64,000 nt of DNA from Coenobita brevimanus (GCA_032717465.1 CM064669.1:50521194-50585193), one strand, 5' to 3'; positions 22,318 to 34,485 are shown, counted from the first letter of the stretch. The notes: a model not told the origin generated them from the letters alone. A program made the numbers and translations.

Positions 22318-23062
22318 CGTGTGGGGAGGGGAGGGAGGGGGGGAGAGAGGTAGGGGGAGCGGGGAGAACGGTAGGGGGAGGAGAGGAAGGGGGGGACATA
22401 GACATTGGGGGAGGGAAGAGATGTGGATGGGAGAGGGAGGAAGGAAGGGGAAGACAGATAGGGGGAGGAATGGATGGGGAGAAAGGTAGGGGGAGGGAAG
22501 GGGAAATAAGACGGGGGAGGAAAGGGGGGAAATAACTAGGAAGAGGGGGAAAGGGGAGACAGGTAGAGGGAAGGGAGAGATGTTGAAGGGGGGGGGGAGA
22601 AAGGCAGTCAGGAAGTGGGGAGAGGAGAGAAGTGGGGGGAGGGAAGGACGGAAGTGCAAGAGGAGGGAGCTGGGAGTAAATGAAACAGAAGGGTAGGTAT
22701 GGGAAGCAAGGGGAAGGGAGGTGGCAGGGAGGGGAAAGGGAGGAGGGGAAGGGAAGAATGAGGTACCGGTAGGTCAGGAGGAGGGAGTGAAGGGGCGAGG
22801 GGTTGGGGGGAGGGAGGGGGGGATGGGGAGAAAGGAAGTACTGGGGAGGGGAAGGGGAAGGGAAAGGCAGGAGGGAGGAATGAGGTAGGTCAGGAGGAGG
22901 GAAAGGAGGGAAGGAGGGGGTGAGGGGGAGGGAGGAGAAGGAAAGTGTGGAGGGAGAAGATGGCGAGAAGGGGAAGAGGGAGGCAGAAATGGGCAAGTAG
23001 GTTGGGAAAGGAGGAGGAGGAGGAGGAGGAGGAGGAGGAGGAGAAGAAGCAGGAGGAGGAGG
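22318..23062. repeat. ~0.75 kb homopurine (+ strand) tract
   Basis: Nearly pure G/A with GGGGGAGGGAAGG-type blocks, ending in a (GGA)n run at about 23010-23045. The 298-residue Pro/Ser-rich frame on the - strand is compositional and is not called as a gene. Confidence 0.9.
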
Positions 23063-23369
23063 AAAAAGAAGAAATGTCCTTAATCTTAATTCATTCACTC
23101 CATTTATCTGCAGTGATGACAAAAGGGTTAATAATGAGGTCCATGAAGGGGTTAATGAGTGTTACAAATGACCTCCTCGTCCTGAAGTGACTTACAATAA
23201 ATCTCTCTCAACCTATCATCAAACTCAACTAGAAGATAAAACAATAAAATAAAATAGAACTGTCAGATATTTCAAACTTTAATTAAAATCATAAAAAAAA
23301 CAAACATGACGTCTCAGCTGTTCCATTCATATACAGTATATCCTTAACGACTCTCAATGTGCGATTAAA

Positions 23370-23561
23370 CCAACTGAGAGAGAGAGAGAGAGAGAGTAAC
23401 CAACCTCGAAAATGCTATCAAATATTAGCACTCTCATCGTCCAGACAGCTCTAGCATTAAATTCCAGGGAGAGAGAGAGAGAGAGAGAGAGAGTAACCAA
23501 CCTCGAAAATGCTATCAAATTTAGCACTCTCATCGTCCAGACAACTCTAGCATTAAATTCC

Positions 23562-23601
<40 letters not shown>

Positions 23602-23668
23602 ACCAACCTCGAAAATGCTATCAAATTTAGCACTCTCATCATCCAGACAACTCTAGCATTAAATTCCT
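23370..23668. repeat. ~95-105 bp tandem unit, 3 copies
   Basis: Each unit is a (GA)n run of varying length plus GTAACCAACCTCGAAAATGC, a TTAGCACTCTCATC segment and GCATTAAATTCC. Confidence 0.92.
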
Positions 23669-23734
23669 GATGATTTTTTTTTAGCTAGGTAAGTCATGGG
23701 CACTTTTTTTTTTTTTTAAGAAGGAAGGAGGACC

Positions 23735-23932
23735 TGTAATCAAGGTAATCAAAATCAAAGTAATCAAGGTAATCAAAATCAAAGTAATCAAGGTAATCAA
23801 AATCAAAGTAATCAAGGTAATCAAAATCAAAGTAATCAAGGTAATCACAATCAAAGTAATCAAGGTAATCAAAATCAAAGTAATCAACCTAACCAAACTC
23901 AAAGTAATCAAGGTAATCAAAATCAAAGTAAT
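23735..23932. repeat. 24 bp minisatellite, about 8 copies
   Basis: Repeats of GGTAATCAAAATCAAAGTAA. The - strand frame of repeated LITLIL is compositional. Confidence 0.93.
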
Positions 23933-24136
23933 ACTTCTTCCTGCATGCGAATCCACGTCAAAATCTAATCAGCTCTACCTTGACCCACTGTCCACCTGTC
24001 CACCAGATTTCACTGATATCCAATAATAATTTTTTGAGATATCGTGTACACAGACAAACAGACAGATAGATAGATAGATAGACAGAGAGAGAGAGAGAGA
24101 GAGAGAGAGGAATAGATACATGAATCTTCCGGCATG

Positions 24137-25110
24137 CAGGGTTGGCACTGGATGTGGATGTGATAGGAAGCGTTATGAGGAACACACTGAGGTGGTTTGG
24201 CCATGTGGAGAGGATGGAGGGTGAAAGACTGACGAAGAGAGTGTGTGTGAGTGAGGTGGAGGGGGGAAGAGGGAGGGGGAGGCCGAGGATGAGATGGAGG
24301 GATGAGGTGGAGAGGTATATGAGAGAGGGGGGTGTGAGTTGGGAGCAGGGCAGTGAAATGGCGGGGGACAGGGCGACTTGGAGGCGATTTGTTTGTGGCC
24401 ACCCCAAACGGGATTGAGGCGTCTGGCAATAGAGAGATAGAATAGATTTAATCATGTGATTAAATCATATTTCGCTAAAAATTCATTTTTTTATTTTTTT
24501 ATTTTTATCTAAAAGTTAACAAAAATCAGATCTGAAGGTTTACAAAAGTTGTGTAACACTTTGTGCTGGCATTCATTTATTCAGATACTTAAGCATTAAG
24601 TTGGCAGATTTTGGAGAATGGTGCCATTAGAAACTGATACATTGTATGACAGAAAAAATATTTTACATTTTTGTACCTAAGTACTCAAATTATTGGTACA
24701 TCTGAAATAATGAGCCATAAATCAAAAACCCCAGCCATAAGACCAGGTAGGCTATGCTGGGTCACTTAAGGCCATGTTATAATAATATCAGCTTAAGATT
24801 TCTCTGTGTGGTAAAATATAATCACCTTTGGAATATGCTGGCTTGATTTCCACTGGCAACTCAGTCTTAACCAGTAGTGTACAGACAGCACTTCAACAGG
24901 TGTGTATCTGGATTCTGGGCAGTGGCTTTCAGCTGAACCATCAGTGGATAAACAGGACATGAAGTGTACAGTATTCAGTATACTGCTTTTGAAATATCAG
25001 CTTTTTAATAAACAGAAAAATCAAATATATCAAAAAATCAATTAAATCGAATAAATAAAAATCACTGATTTTTTTTTCATTTTTTGAAATAAAAAAAATC
25101 ACCAACCCTG
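24137..25110. mobile_element. hAT-like DNA transposon, non-autonomous, 8 bp target duplication
   Basis: The left end CAGGGTTGG is inverted at the right end CCAACCCTG. The same octamer CCGGCATG lies just outside both ends (24129-24136 and 25111-25118). Short CAGGG-type ends with 8 bp duplications are the hallmark of the hAT superfamily. Inside there is no transposase frame. The sequence is AT-rich apart from a LINE fragment that starts right after the left end. The element is about 680 bp without that LINE. Confidence 0.85.
24145..24445 (+). mobile_element. LINE 3' end: RT C-terminus and GATA-type tail
   Basis: One frame encodes the C-terminal part of a non-LTR retrotransposon polymerase. It has the LRWFGHVERM motif, the RGRPRMRWRDEV motif and a DRATWRRFV segment, followed by GHPKRD and a stop near 24415. 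The tail GGATTGAGGCGTCTGGCAAT leads into GA/GATA repeats. The copy is 5'-truncated and nested in the hAT-like element. It is the best-preserved copy of this LINE family in the window. Confidence 0.85.
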
Positions 25111-25118
25111 CCGGCATG

Positions 25119-25430
25119 TCATAAAACCAACTCCACTAACATCCTCACACCCCATCGTTCGCGGAAGTAATGATGGAGAACAATAAGAGAACAAACGAAG
25201 CAAAATAAAGAACAGACTGAAGGAGAACAAAAAGAGAACGCAAGAACACAGCTGAAGCACAACCACAGAACACCAACGAGGCAGAGCAACAGAACACGGG
25301 AGAGGCGTGACTGGAGCATATTATTCCCACAGGAGCATAACCACCAACACAGTCCCTTAAGCCGGTTCCAAAAGTGTTATTTATTAGTCCTTGGGGAAAG
25401 CAAACGTGATTCTCTATAAAAACAATAACT
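25119..25430. other. Unique intergenic DNA
   Basis: A-rich DNA with repeated AGAACA/GAACAAA words. No supported coding region. Confidence 0.5.
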
Positions 25431-25432
25431 AC

Positions 25433-25708
<276 letters not shown>

Positions 25709-25784
25709 TAACATCATACATCATCACTGATTGGTTTCCTTTCTAATATGCAGGTACGGTACTCCTTTCACCTTAATGGCGTGT

Positions 25785-25789
25785 TGTGT

Positions 25790-25879
<90 letters not shown>

Positions 25880-25995
25880 TAAGTGAATGAGAATACAACA
25901 ATACAGTCTATCACGCACGCAAAACACACACACACACACACACACACGCACGCAAAACACACACACACACACTCACACACACACACACACACACA
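25785..25995. repeat. (TG)n and (CA)n arrays facing each other
   Basis: TG array at 25796-25875, then CA arrays at 25924-25945 and 25957-25995 with a duplicated CACGCACGCAAAA spacer. The two blocks are inverted relative to each other and could form a hairpin. Confidence 0.92.
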
Positions 25996-26144
25996 AAGGA
26001 GAAGAATTTACAGTATATAATTCCCTATCACCCCCAAAATTTTTCACTCTGGGATCAATAAACTCTTTCACACCAAGAAACCCCCCCCCTTCCATTTTTT
26101 CTTGTTATTCTGCCACGCTACATAAGATGCTATTCAGATCAGAT

Positions 26145-26508
26145 GTGGCTATGTTATGAGGTCTGGTGGCTATGTTGTTATGTGGTCTGGTGGCTATGTT
26201 ATGTTATGTGGTCTGGTGGCTATGTTATGTTATGTGGCCTGGTGGCTATGTTGTGTTATGTGGTCTGGTGGCTATGTTATGTTATGTGGTCTGGTGGCTA
26301 TGTTATGTTATGTGGCCTGGTGGCTATGTTATGTGGCCTGGTGGCTATGTTATGTTATGTGGTCTGGTGGCTATGTTATGTTATGTGGTCTGGTGGCTAT
26401 GTTATGTTATGTGGTCTGGTGGCTATGTTATGTTATGTGGTCTGGTGGTTATGTTATGTGGTCTTGTGGCTATGTTATGTTATGTGGTCTGGTGGTTATG
26501 TGCTACGG
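26145..26508. repeat. 26 bp minisatellite, about 14 copies
   Basis: Units of GGCTATGTTATGTTATGTGG plus TCTGGT; some copies lack one TTATG. Because 26 is not a multiple of three, all three + frames stay open, which produces spurious proteins. Confidence 0.93.
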
Positions 26509-26571
26509 TGCGTCAGATTAGGTTACAGTATCCTTCAGTATGGTGATGACTTTAATTACTTTATTCCCTCC

Positions 26572-26765
26572 ACAATGGCACACTGGTAAGGGGCCTACAC
26601 GTGGTGGTGCTGTGGGACTAAGAGGTTGCGACGTCCACCCGGGAGCCAAACCTACTCATTTTTTCCCCGCACCTCGCTGTGGGAAGGACGCTGCTACGGC
26701 CCTGGTGAGGCATTGTCTACCAAACAGACTGAGGTACAACAACAACAACAACGTGACGAATATTA
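26572..26765 (+). mobile_element. SINE-like element, (AAC)n tail, copy 1
   Basis: Contains GTCCACCCGGGAGCCAAAC and CGCTGTGGGAAGGACGCTG, and ends in an ACAACAACAACAACAAC tail. An A-box-like TGGCACACTGG lies at the start. The second copy at 27105 shares the body and the tail. A tRNA origin is inference. Confidence 0.5.
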
Positions 26766-27104
26766 CAATTTAGAGCAGACCCATCCTAGTGGAGAGTTAA
26801 AGAAGGCTGTATCTAACCCCTCAAGGCGCAAAAGTCTCCACACAATTGAATTAAATCGTGTGGAGATGGCAACAATATGAGGTCATCATGGTGCAGGAGT
26901 TAAGTCAGGGAATGTTATGGCGAGGGTGGGGGGATGTAGGTATGTGTGTATGGGTTACGGTGTTTCCTTATCACCCAACACACGGCCTGATAACTCATAA
27001 CCGTTCACCTTCACACCCCTGTGTTACCACCTGGGTGATTACTGTGGTAATACCCTCCACCACTGATGCTGTGGCCATGACCAGCAGCCTACACGTGCAC
27101 CCCA

Positions 27105-27346
27105 GATGCACCAGCCACAGCGTCCACCTGGAAGCCAAACTTTTTCAAACTTCCCTGCACTTCACTGTGGGAAGGACCCTGGTTCGACTCTAGTGAGAAG
27201 CTGTCTACCACAAGGGGGCGCCAGATCCCTACACGGTGTACGTACTGTAGGATGGCCCAACAGAAGCGGCTGCTTACCTGTGGTCGACAGGTCTGCACGG
27301 CCAGACAGACCGGAGTTAAACAAGAACAACAACAACGACGCCGACG
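27105..27346 (+). mobile_element. SINE-like element, (AAC)n tail, copy 2
   Basis: Shares GTCCACCTGGAAGCCAAAC and CACTGTGGGAAGGACCCTG with the 26572 copy. Adds a B-box-like GGTTCGACTC and ends in AACAACAACAACGACG. Confidence 0.5.
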
Positions 27347-27381
27347 ACTAATGTTATAATAGGGTGGGTCTGAGCGCGCGC

Positions 27382-27422
<41 letters not shown>
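27382..27422. repeat. (CA)n microsatellite
   Basis: Uninterrupted CA run after GCGCGCGCGA. A shorter (CA)n lies at 27523-27542. Confidence 0.9.
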
Positions 27423-28232
27423 CTACCGTACTATGACCTGAACTTAAGCTTCATGCAGTGTATCTGTGCTGATAGTTTTGATATGAAATTTTTTTATACT
27501 TGGTGTAACTATCTGACTGTACAACACACACACACACACACAAAAAGGGAATTTCTGGCAGGCATTTCTTATATATACACGAAAATCCTTAAAGTCATAC
27601 GCCTCAATCAGATGACTGGGCAGAAACAAGCCATTCATCATAACAGCATCTTCGTCATCACTACTACACACTTACTGCAGATCACGGCATTATCAAATAC
27701 ACAAAGTCACTCCGTTACGCCAACACAGAACTGAAGATTTTTAAGACAATGCGTAGGCGGTGTGGGCTTCATATATCATTGGCAAATACCGAATATCAGA
27801 AACTCACGAGCTGTTACAATAGAAGGTGTTACATGAAGTTTTTTATGAGAAAGCAATATACAACACACAATATGATACGTAAGGATGCTGTCTGTCATTT
27901 GAGGAATAAAGAGAAATAGTGAAAGCACGACACAATGCTTTCTGATATGAGAAGGAATCGTTTGAGGAGGAATGAGAATAACAGAAGGCAGGACACAATG
28001 CCTTTAGATATGATAAGGAATGATTCTCTCTGTCGTCTGGGGAGGAATGAGATATATGTAATGCAGGACATAATGTTGGCAGAACAATGTCGGGAACTTC
28101 TGCTCACGGCTATCATTCTGGAAGCTTACTGTGCTCCAGTTTAATTGAAATGGCAAAAAGATCTAGGTTAAAATTACTTGCACTTGACTCTTTCTTCACT
28201 ACTTGTACTGGTAGTGCTCAAGTACATCCACC

Positions 28233-28281
<49 letters not shown>

Positions 28282-28464
28282 TCTAAGAGTAGTGTAACTG
28301 TAAGCCTCCGTATCAGGTGAACCATAAGATCGAACCTTCTCCTTGAAACCTGTAATTAAACTTTTTTCAATACGTGACAACGAGTATACCCTGTGAAATT
28401 CTGTCTGTCATCCATTCGTCTACAGCCGTGTAATACTGTATAACCTACCAATTCTTACTATAGC
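27423..28464. other. Intergenic DNA, no gene seen
   Basis: Contains a three-fold degenerate ~45 bp repeat (GAGGAATGAGAATAACAGAA-type, 27900-28070) and a (CCCA)n/(CA)n array at 28226-28278. Frames are short and unremarkable. Confidence 0.5.
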
Positions 28465-28685
28465 CTATGCTCTACTCTCTTCACTTTCACTTGGCGTAAA
28501 TTACCCATCTCAGTTTTGAATGCTGAGTTAAAGCAAGAATTAAGACATGAATGTAGTGCTAGTCAGGAAGAAGTGCCATGGAGAGGGTATAAAGCCGTAG
28601 TACGTTCGATTTCTGCGGCTGATCTACAAGGAATAAGTTGCCAAAGGACGAATATCACCGCCAACTTAAAACGAATGGACTATAG
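28465..28685. mobile_element. MITE-1 copy with both ends
   Basis: Left end CTATGCTCTACTCTC; right end GCCAACTTAAAACG followed by AATGGACTATAG. The ends are imperfect inverted repeats. The marker is reversed (GCTAGTCAGGAAGAAGTGCC). About 221 bp long. Confidence 0.75.
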
Positions 28686-28789
28686 AAGGGAAAGCCAGAA
28701 CAACACACACTACGGTTGTTTTACTATAGGCATACTGTAGATCATCTGTGTGTTTTGAGCAGACCTGGATTACTCAACATCAACCACCA

Positions 28790-29053
<264 letters not shown>

Positions 29054-29369
29054 GGTGAGGAGAAGGATGGAAAGAAAAAAGAAAAACGAGAGCCAAAGAT
29101 CACCAGGACTAGCGTCTGAACTGGTTAATTAGCTGGCCAGGTGAGACTAATTAAAATGCGTGGCGTGTACGAGCCCTATCCGGGACACTAGGACAGGTGT
29201 GGCGAGCAACATCCACGTGCGTTGTGGCGTGGGAGGCAGTGGCATTCCTGGAGCGAGGCAGAAGGTGACCTCTCCCCCTCCCCCCTCCCCCCTCCATGTA
29301 AGTCCAGTTTTAGTCCTGACCTTGGACTCTCTCTCTCAGCCCCGGTGATAAAGGGCAGCATTCAGGTGT

Positions 29370-29550
29370 GATGAGGAAGCTTACTAACACCCCCTCCTTG
29401 CAGGTTAATTTCTGATTCTACTCCCGTTACTATATTCCTGTGTGTTATGTTGATATTAAAAGATGTAAGAAGCAAAAATGAGGATACTAATGGGTAGTTT
29501 GGTAAATAAACTGCTAAGGAAGAGGTGTTACGGAGCTTCCTCAGTCAACG
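29370..29550. mobile_element. MITE-2 copy
   Basis: Left end GAGGAAGCTTACTAACACCC; right end GAAGAGGTGTTACGGAGC followed by TTCCTC. The pairing matches the 19700 copy. Confidence 0.7.
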
Positions 29551-29619
29551 AGAATCCGACTTCGACATCGCCACCGGTTAAGATGCCGTCTCTCTCGCCA
29601 CTTCTTCGTGACTAGCGGC

Positions 29620-29905
29620 GGAGTGAGGAAAGGGGAAGGGGATAGGAGAGGGCTGAGTTGTGGGGTGAGGAAAGGGGGAGGGGGAGGCAAGGACTGAGTT
29701 GTGGAGTGATGAAAGGGGGAGGGGGAGGCAAGGACTGAGTTGTGGAGGGGGGAAAGGGGAGAGGGGGAAGGGGAGGACTGAGTTGTGGAGTGGGGAAAGG
29801 GGAGAGGGGGAAGGGGAGGACTGAGTTGTGGAGTGAGGAAATGGGGAGGGGGGAGGAGAGGACTGAGTTGTGGAGTGAGGAAAGGGGGAGGGGGAAGGCG
29901 ATGAC
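29620..29905. repeat. ~44 bp purine-rich minisatellite, 6 copies
   Basis: Repeats of GGACTGAGTTGTGGAGTGAGG followed by AAAGGGGGAGGGGGAAGG-type sequence. Confidence 0.92.
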
Positions 29906-29924
29906 TGAGCTGTCGATAACCCTG

Positions 29925-30075
29925 TAGACTGCAGGCTGAAACTTCCCTTGTCTTGCAGTTCACCATCATCCATTAGGGCAGAGGGAGGATGTTAAGGGAC
30001 GTGTATATATATATGTATGGTTATATCAGCGTCACCACGTGAAGGCGTCCCGCTCCAGTGCAAAGGGTGGGTAGG
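29925..30075 (+). repeat. 230 bp dispersed family, partial copy
   Basis: Has GTAGACTGCAGGCTG, CCATCATCCATTAGGGCAGA and GTCACCACGTGAAGGCGTCC followed by CGCTCCAGTG, in the same order as the copies in the vigilin introns. Confidence 0.65.
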
Positions 30076-30093
30076 AATCGAAGTATCAAGTCT

Positions 30094-30095
<2 letters not shown>

Positions 30096-30148
<53 letters not shown>

Positions 30149-30300
30149 CTCATTCACAAAAACTACTCTCTCTCTCAGGACACACCAGCGAAAAAAAATG
30201 TTCATGAAGTAACTGAACTATGACTACAAAGGTGATTTAGTTACCTTTTGGCAGGCGATGAGGAACGAGGAAGTGGAAGGTGAGGGTTGAAAAAATGACA

Positions 30301-30356
<56 letters not shown>
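30096..30356. repeat. (CA)n and (GA)n arrays
   Basis: CA at 30096-30147 and GA at 30303-30355. Confidence 0.93.
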
Positions 30357-30359
<3 letters not shown>

Positions 30360-31040
30360 TGTGTAAGTATAAAGTGATCTGAGAAAGCTGACAAGAAAGT
30401 GAGATTAAAGATAATGGAGTGAGCGAGTTAAAAAGTAAGCTGAGAATTGAACTGAAATATTTATTGTTGGGTGAGTGTGAGATTAGAGCAAGTGGTGAGA
30501 AAATGGGATGAAAGTGAGATTAGAGAAAGTGAAGAGAGACGGGAGAAGTGTCTTGGTGAAATGAGTTAATGAGCTGAAAGTGGAGTCAGTGGAGTGTCAG
30601 AGTGAGGGAAGGTGAGTCAAGAGAATGAGTCAAGAGAAAATCAAGAATCAAAGAGTCAAGAGGAAATATGGAGTGAGTCAAGAAATACTGAGTCACCAGA
30701 GTCAAAAATAGGATAGTTATCTGCCACCACTATTGTGTAACTTGTACCTCCACCACACCACCATCACCACCATCCTCACCATACTACCACACCATCACCA
30801 CAGTACCACATCACTCCCGCCACAGTACCACACCCTTAGCCTTACACGCATCCTCACCACCCCTCCCCCCACCACACCATCACAGCAACGCACTTCCCCC
30901 TCACTAGCACCAAATTATCACCACCCCCACCACACCACCACCACATTACAGCACTCCCCCTCACATGCACCACACCACCTCCCCCACCACCACCACCACA
31001 GTACCACGCCTACCCCTGACACGCACCTGCACACAAGAAC
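30357..31040. repeat. GAGTCAAGA-rich then CACCAC-rich low-complexity DNA
   Basis: To about 30715, degenerate GAGTGAG/GTCAAGAG words. From 30735, CAC/CCACCA repeats with a recurring GTACCAC word. No gene. Confidence 0.75.
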
Positions 31041-31203
31041 AGCAATTTGTACAGCGCTGGAGGGTTAAGCAAAAAAATAAGGGCATTCGGGTATTTCCTG
31101 CCTACCGTAAAAGGAAACTTATAAGACCACACGTGTAAGTCCTTCATCTTTATACTAACATGTACAGAGAACGTTTTTCATAGCCTATTCTTGTTTCATA
31201 TTA

Positions 31204-31395
31204 ACCTCCGCCATCGTGTACAAGATATCTTTAAAAGTATTCGAATGTCAATAGAATCTGGTGGATAGGTGGGCGGTGGGTCATGGAACAGTTAATATGC
31301 CCAGGTGAATCCGGTTCCGAATGCAGGAAGACACATTTTATCGGCATTGGCGGAGGTATACGTTGGCCGAGTGCTTTGCAGGTTACTCGTGCACC
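31204..31395 (+). mobile_element. Third copy of the CGGAGGT-ended element
   Basis: Begins AACCTCCGCCATCGTGTAC and ends GGCATTGGCGGAGGTATAC followed by GAGTGCTTTG. The middle block GTGAATCCGGTTCCG replaces GGATCCGGATA of the other copies. Confidence 0.6.
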
Positions 31396-33030
31396 TACCA
31401 GACAACTATATCATCTATAATCAGCAAAGGAAGGTCTCTCATGTCGTTTACCGGCTACAGGAGCAATCTGACAACAAACAGCAAGATACTGTACACTATC
31501 ATTTCTTGACTGACACTCAGACTGATCTGTTTGCATCGCATGATAGGTTTAAAATAATGAAATCCACCCAGTCGTTAAGTCTGATGGCACACAGACAGGA
31601 CTGACTGCTGGATGAGACAGGTGGCGGACATGCCATACTTATCTCTGGCTGACACTCAATTTCGTCAACTCTATAAACATATCAGATTTCACCGAAATAC
31701 ATCCACTCGTTTATTTATTTATTTTATGACAATCAGATGACAGGACAGTCAACCCAAACCCTCTCTCTCTCTACATGGATGAGAGCGTGTAATATAGTGG
31801 CATATCCATCACTGGAGGGGTAAGTATATATGATGGCATTACCTTCAAAATGTAATTACTCAACTCTGCCAAGTATACCGAAATTGTAAAGCAACTCCTG
31901 CAATTGGGTTTTTATTAATCAAAGCGGCTGAAAGAGACGCTGAACGCAATGTTTTGTTTCCGCGGTGCATTGTGGGCACGGCTTGGACCACGAAACTTCC
32001 TGCACCAAATGTTTTAAAGGTATTCTCATACACTTCTTGCGTTAGTATGATGACTTTGCTCTCCACATGGGCACCTACTACCGCCTAAAGCTTATGCATA
32101 AGTACCAGATTAGAAGGATGCAAGCAAATGGAGTTCTGTAAAATGTGAGATACCCAGGTTCTCGCAGTAACGAAATGTTGACAAAATACCCAATATCGTC
32201 CAATACATACCTTGATATCCCCCCTCTGCCTTCTCCACTAAGTACACGAGCTCCAATTTCCCTTTCCACAAAAAAAGAATGCCACTGTCCGCCATATAGT
32301 GCAAATCTTCAACTGGGAACACTATTCAACACACTAAGCTCGCCATTGGTAAACAGTAATCCAGCTGTTATTGTTGACGTTTGAGTTTGTATTCTTGTCG
32401 GATTAAGAAGCTCTCTAAAAACCATTTCCAGAGCTATTTATTTTTCATATTACGCCTTATATTCACTTGTATTATTTAGTTTGCCTATTTCGCTTTTATA
32501 TTTTCTTGTTTGTTATTTATATATTCTTAATGTCGACAAATTTGGCATTAATAACATACAGAATCAGCATGACAAAGGCTGAAAAACACGAGGAGTATAT
32601 TGGAGTTAACTCGACTTTCAAGCATCCAGCCATGAGTTGTTTTAATCCTTTACTGACTCTATCCATTGAAAAAAAAACAAAAAAAAAAACAGGTGTCGTC
32701 TGTGTGCATATACCTGAAACAGAGGATGCAGACTATTGAAATTTCGTGCACTATTTTTTACGCATTATAAGATGTAAATTTCGTTCCTGTTTATTGTGTC
32801 ACTCGTTAAAGTAAATATCGTTGCATTAGGCCAAATTTATAGTTATTCAGAACCACCAGTCATTAATATATATATAAAAAACAAAAGGTCAGCGATTCTT
32901 CTTCTAATTATGATTATTATTATTCGGGTCAGGATTCATTCAGTCTTAGAGTAAGCTGTTTATCAATTATGGAAAAAGATGAGAAGAGGAAGAGAAGGAA
33001 ATGAAGAGAAAAGGTCAATGCTTGATAATG
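31396..33030. other. AT-rich intergenic DNA
   Basis: No supported gene. A MITE-2 left end (GGATTAAGAAGCTCTCTAAA) lies at about 32398. The remaining frames are short and show no motif. Confidence 0.5.
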
Positions 33031-33049
33031 TGCACATAAATATTTCCCT

Positions 33050-33249
33050 TACACACACACACATACACACACACACACACACACCTTCGCACCGCCCTGC
33101 AACCTCCGCCTCACGCCCACAGGGGAGGCCAGCCGCAAAAATTATATGTTTGAGAGAGACAGAGAGAGAGAGGCGGGGGGGGGGGGCGGTGAAAAATCTA
33201 AGCCTATCAATTTTGATGACGTTTCGCCTGAGTACCGTGAAAGGTTTGA

Positions 33250-33286
<37 letters not shown>

Positions 33287-33360
33287 TGGTGAAAAATTAA
33301 GCCTATTAATCTTGGTGACCTTTCCCCTAACATGAGTGCCGTAGAAAGTTTGACGGTGGA

Positions 33361-33393
<33 letters not shown>

Positions 33394-33510
33394 GACAGAC
33401 AGAGATAGAGGTGAAGAAGTAGATGATATTGATGATGATAAAGAATTAAAAGAAGAAGAAGAAGAGGAAGAAAACAGAGAAGAACACATTCATCCATTTA
33501 AGCCCCAAGC

Positions 33511-33574
<64 letters not shown>

Positions 33575-33590
33575 TGTATGTGTAGGCGTG
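33050..33590. repeat. Cluster of CA, GA, GACA and CT arrays
   Basis: CA at 33051-33083, GA at 33152-33171 and 33256-33283, GACAGA at 33360-33410, GAA triplets at 33450-33480 and CT at 33512-33571. A 40 bp segment (CTATTAATCTTGGTGACCTT-type) is repeated near 33205 and 33303. Confidence 0.9.
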
Positions 33591-33739
33591 CAGCGTAGCG
33601 TTATAACCAAAGCTAATCACACCTCACACCTCCCTGCTACCTGTCGGCTTCTCTGATCACCACACACACACACACAGACAAACAGGGGTGTCAATGATCG
33701 CTACACCGCTGCACAAAGACTTATCCGGCCAGGAGGGGG

Positions 33740-33747
33740 TATATAAG
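33740..33747 (+). promoter_or_regulatory. TATA box of the first mucin-like gene
   Basis: TATATAAG stands about 30 bp before a TCACTC initiator-like sequence (33769-33774). The second gene has the identical octamer in the equivalent place. If transcription starts near 33770 and exon 1 is unspliced, the 5' leader is about 590 nt and spans the 31 bp minisatellite. Confidence 0.55.
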
Positions 33748-34081
33748 CACTCTTTATATCACTCTGGGTCACTCAAAATCACCAGCTACCTCGCCTCACT
33801 TCCCTCCGCATCACCATCGAGGCAAACTGCATTACCAACTCTTTCAAACTCTTCTCAACGCCAATCCCTGACTTCATCTTGCTCATTTCTCCTTTCATTA
33901 CCCTCTGGCCAAGCTGCATTTCCACCTGTCAAACCCCTCACCGCATTACCTTCTATCCGGGAACCTGCATAACCATCTGTTTCACTTTTGCCTAACTATT
34001 CGTTGCATTACCACTCGCTTGATATCTTCCACTAGTATCATTCGTTTTTTTCCACGTTACATCACCATCTGTCTAAAATCT

Positions 34082-34312
34082 CACTGTACCATCTGTGTAC
34101 CATCTGAAATCTCACTGCACCATCTGTGTACCATCTGAAATCTCACTGCATCATCTGTGTACCATCTGAAATCTCACTGCACCATATGTGTACCATCTGA
34201 AATCTCACTGCATCAACTGTGTACCATCTGCAATCTCACTGCATCAACTGCGTACCATCTGAGATCTCACTGCACCATCTGTGTACCATCTGTCTAAACT
34301 CTCACTGCATCG
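34082..34312. repeat. ~31 bp minisatellite, about 7 copies
   Basis: Repeats of AAATCTCACTGCACCATCTG followed by TGTACCATCTG. It lies between the promoter and the start codon of the first mucin-like gene, so it may be part of the 5' leader. Confidence 0.9.
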
Positions 34313-34363
34313 CTACTTACCTGACTTCCTTCTCACCTGCGCTAAAAAATTCCAAGTCTCAGG

Positions 34364-34384
34364 ATGGAGCGAAGACCTGCCGGG
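34364..34384 (+). CDS. Gene A exon 1 (coding part)
   Basis: Encodes MERRPAG and ends at GGG|GTAAGT, phase 0. The region before the donor (GACCTGCCGGGGTAAG) resembles the gene B equivalent (ACCCTGCTGTGGTAAG), which supports this as the true first coding exon. Confidence 0.65.
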
Positions 34385-34435
34385 GTAAGTTAGCAGGGCC
34401 GGATCCACAAATATACTTAGAGAGAGAGAGAAAGG

Positions 34436-34485
<50 letters not shown>

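Noticed and set aside
22226..23122. 298-codon Pro/Ser-rich open frame on -
   Set aside because: Same reason: it reads the pyrimidine strand of the homopurine tract.
33688..33972. 94-codon Ser-rich frame beside the gene A promoter
   Set aside because: It begins upstream of the TATA box and lacks any domain. The real first coding exon is better placed at 34364 by splice phase and similarity to gene B.
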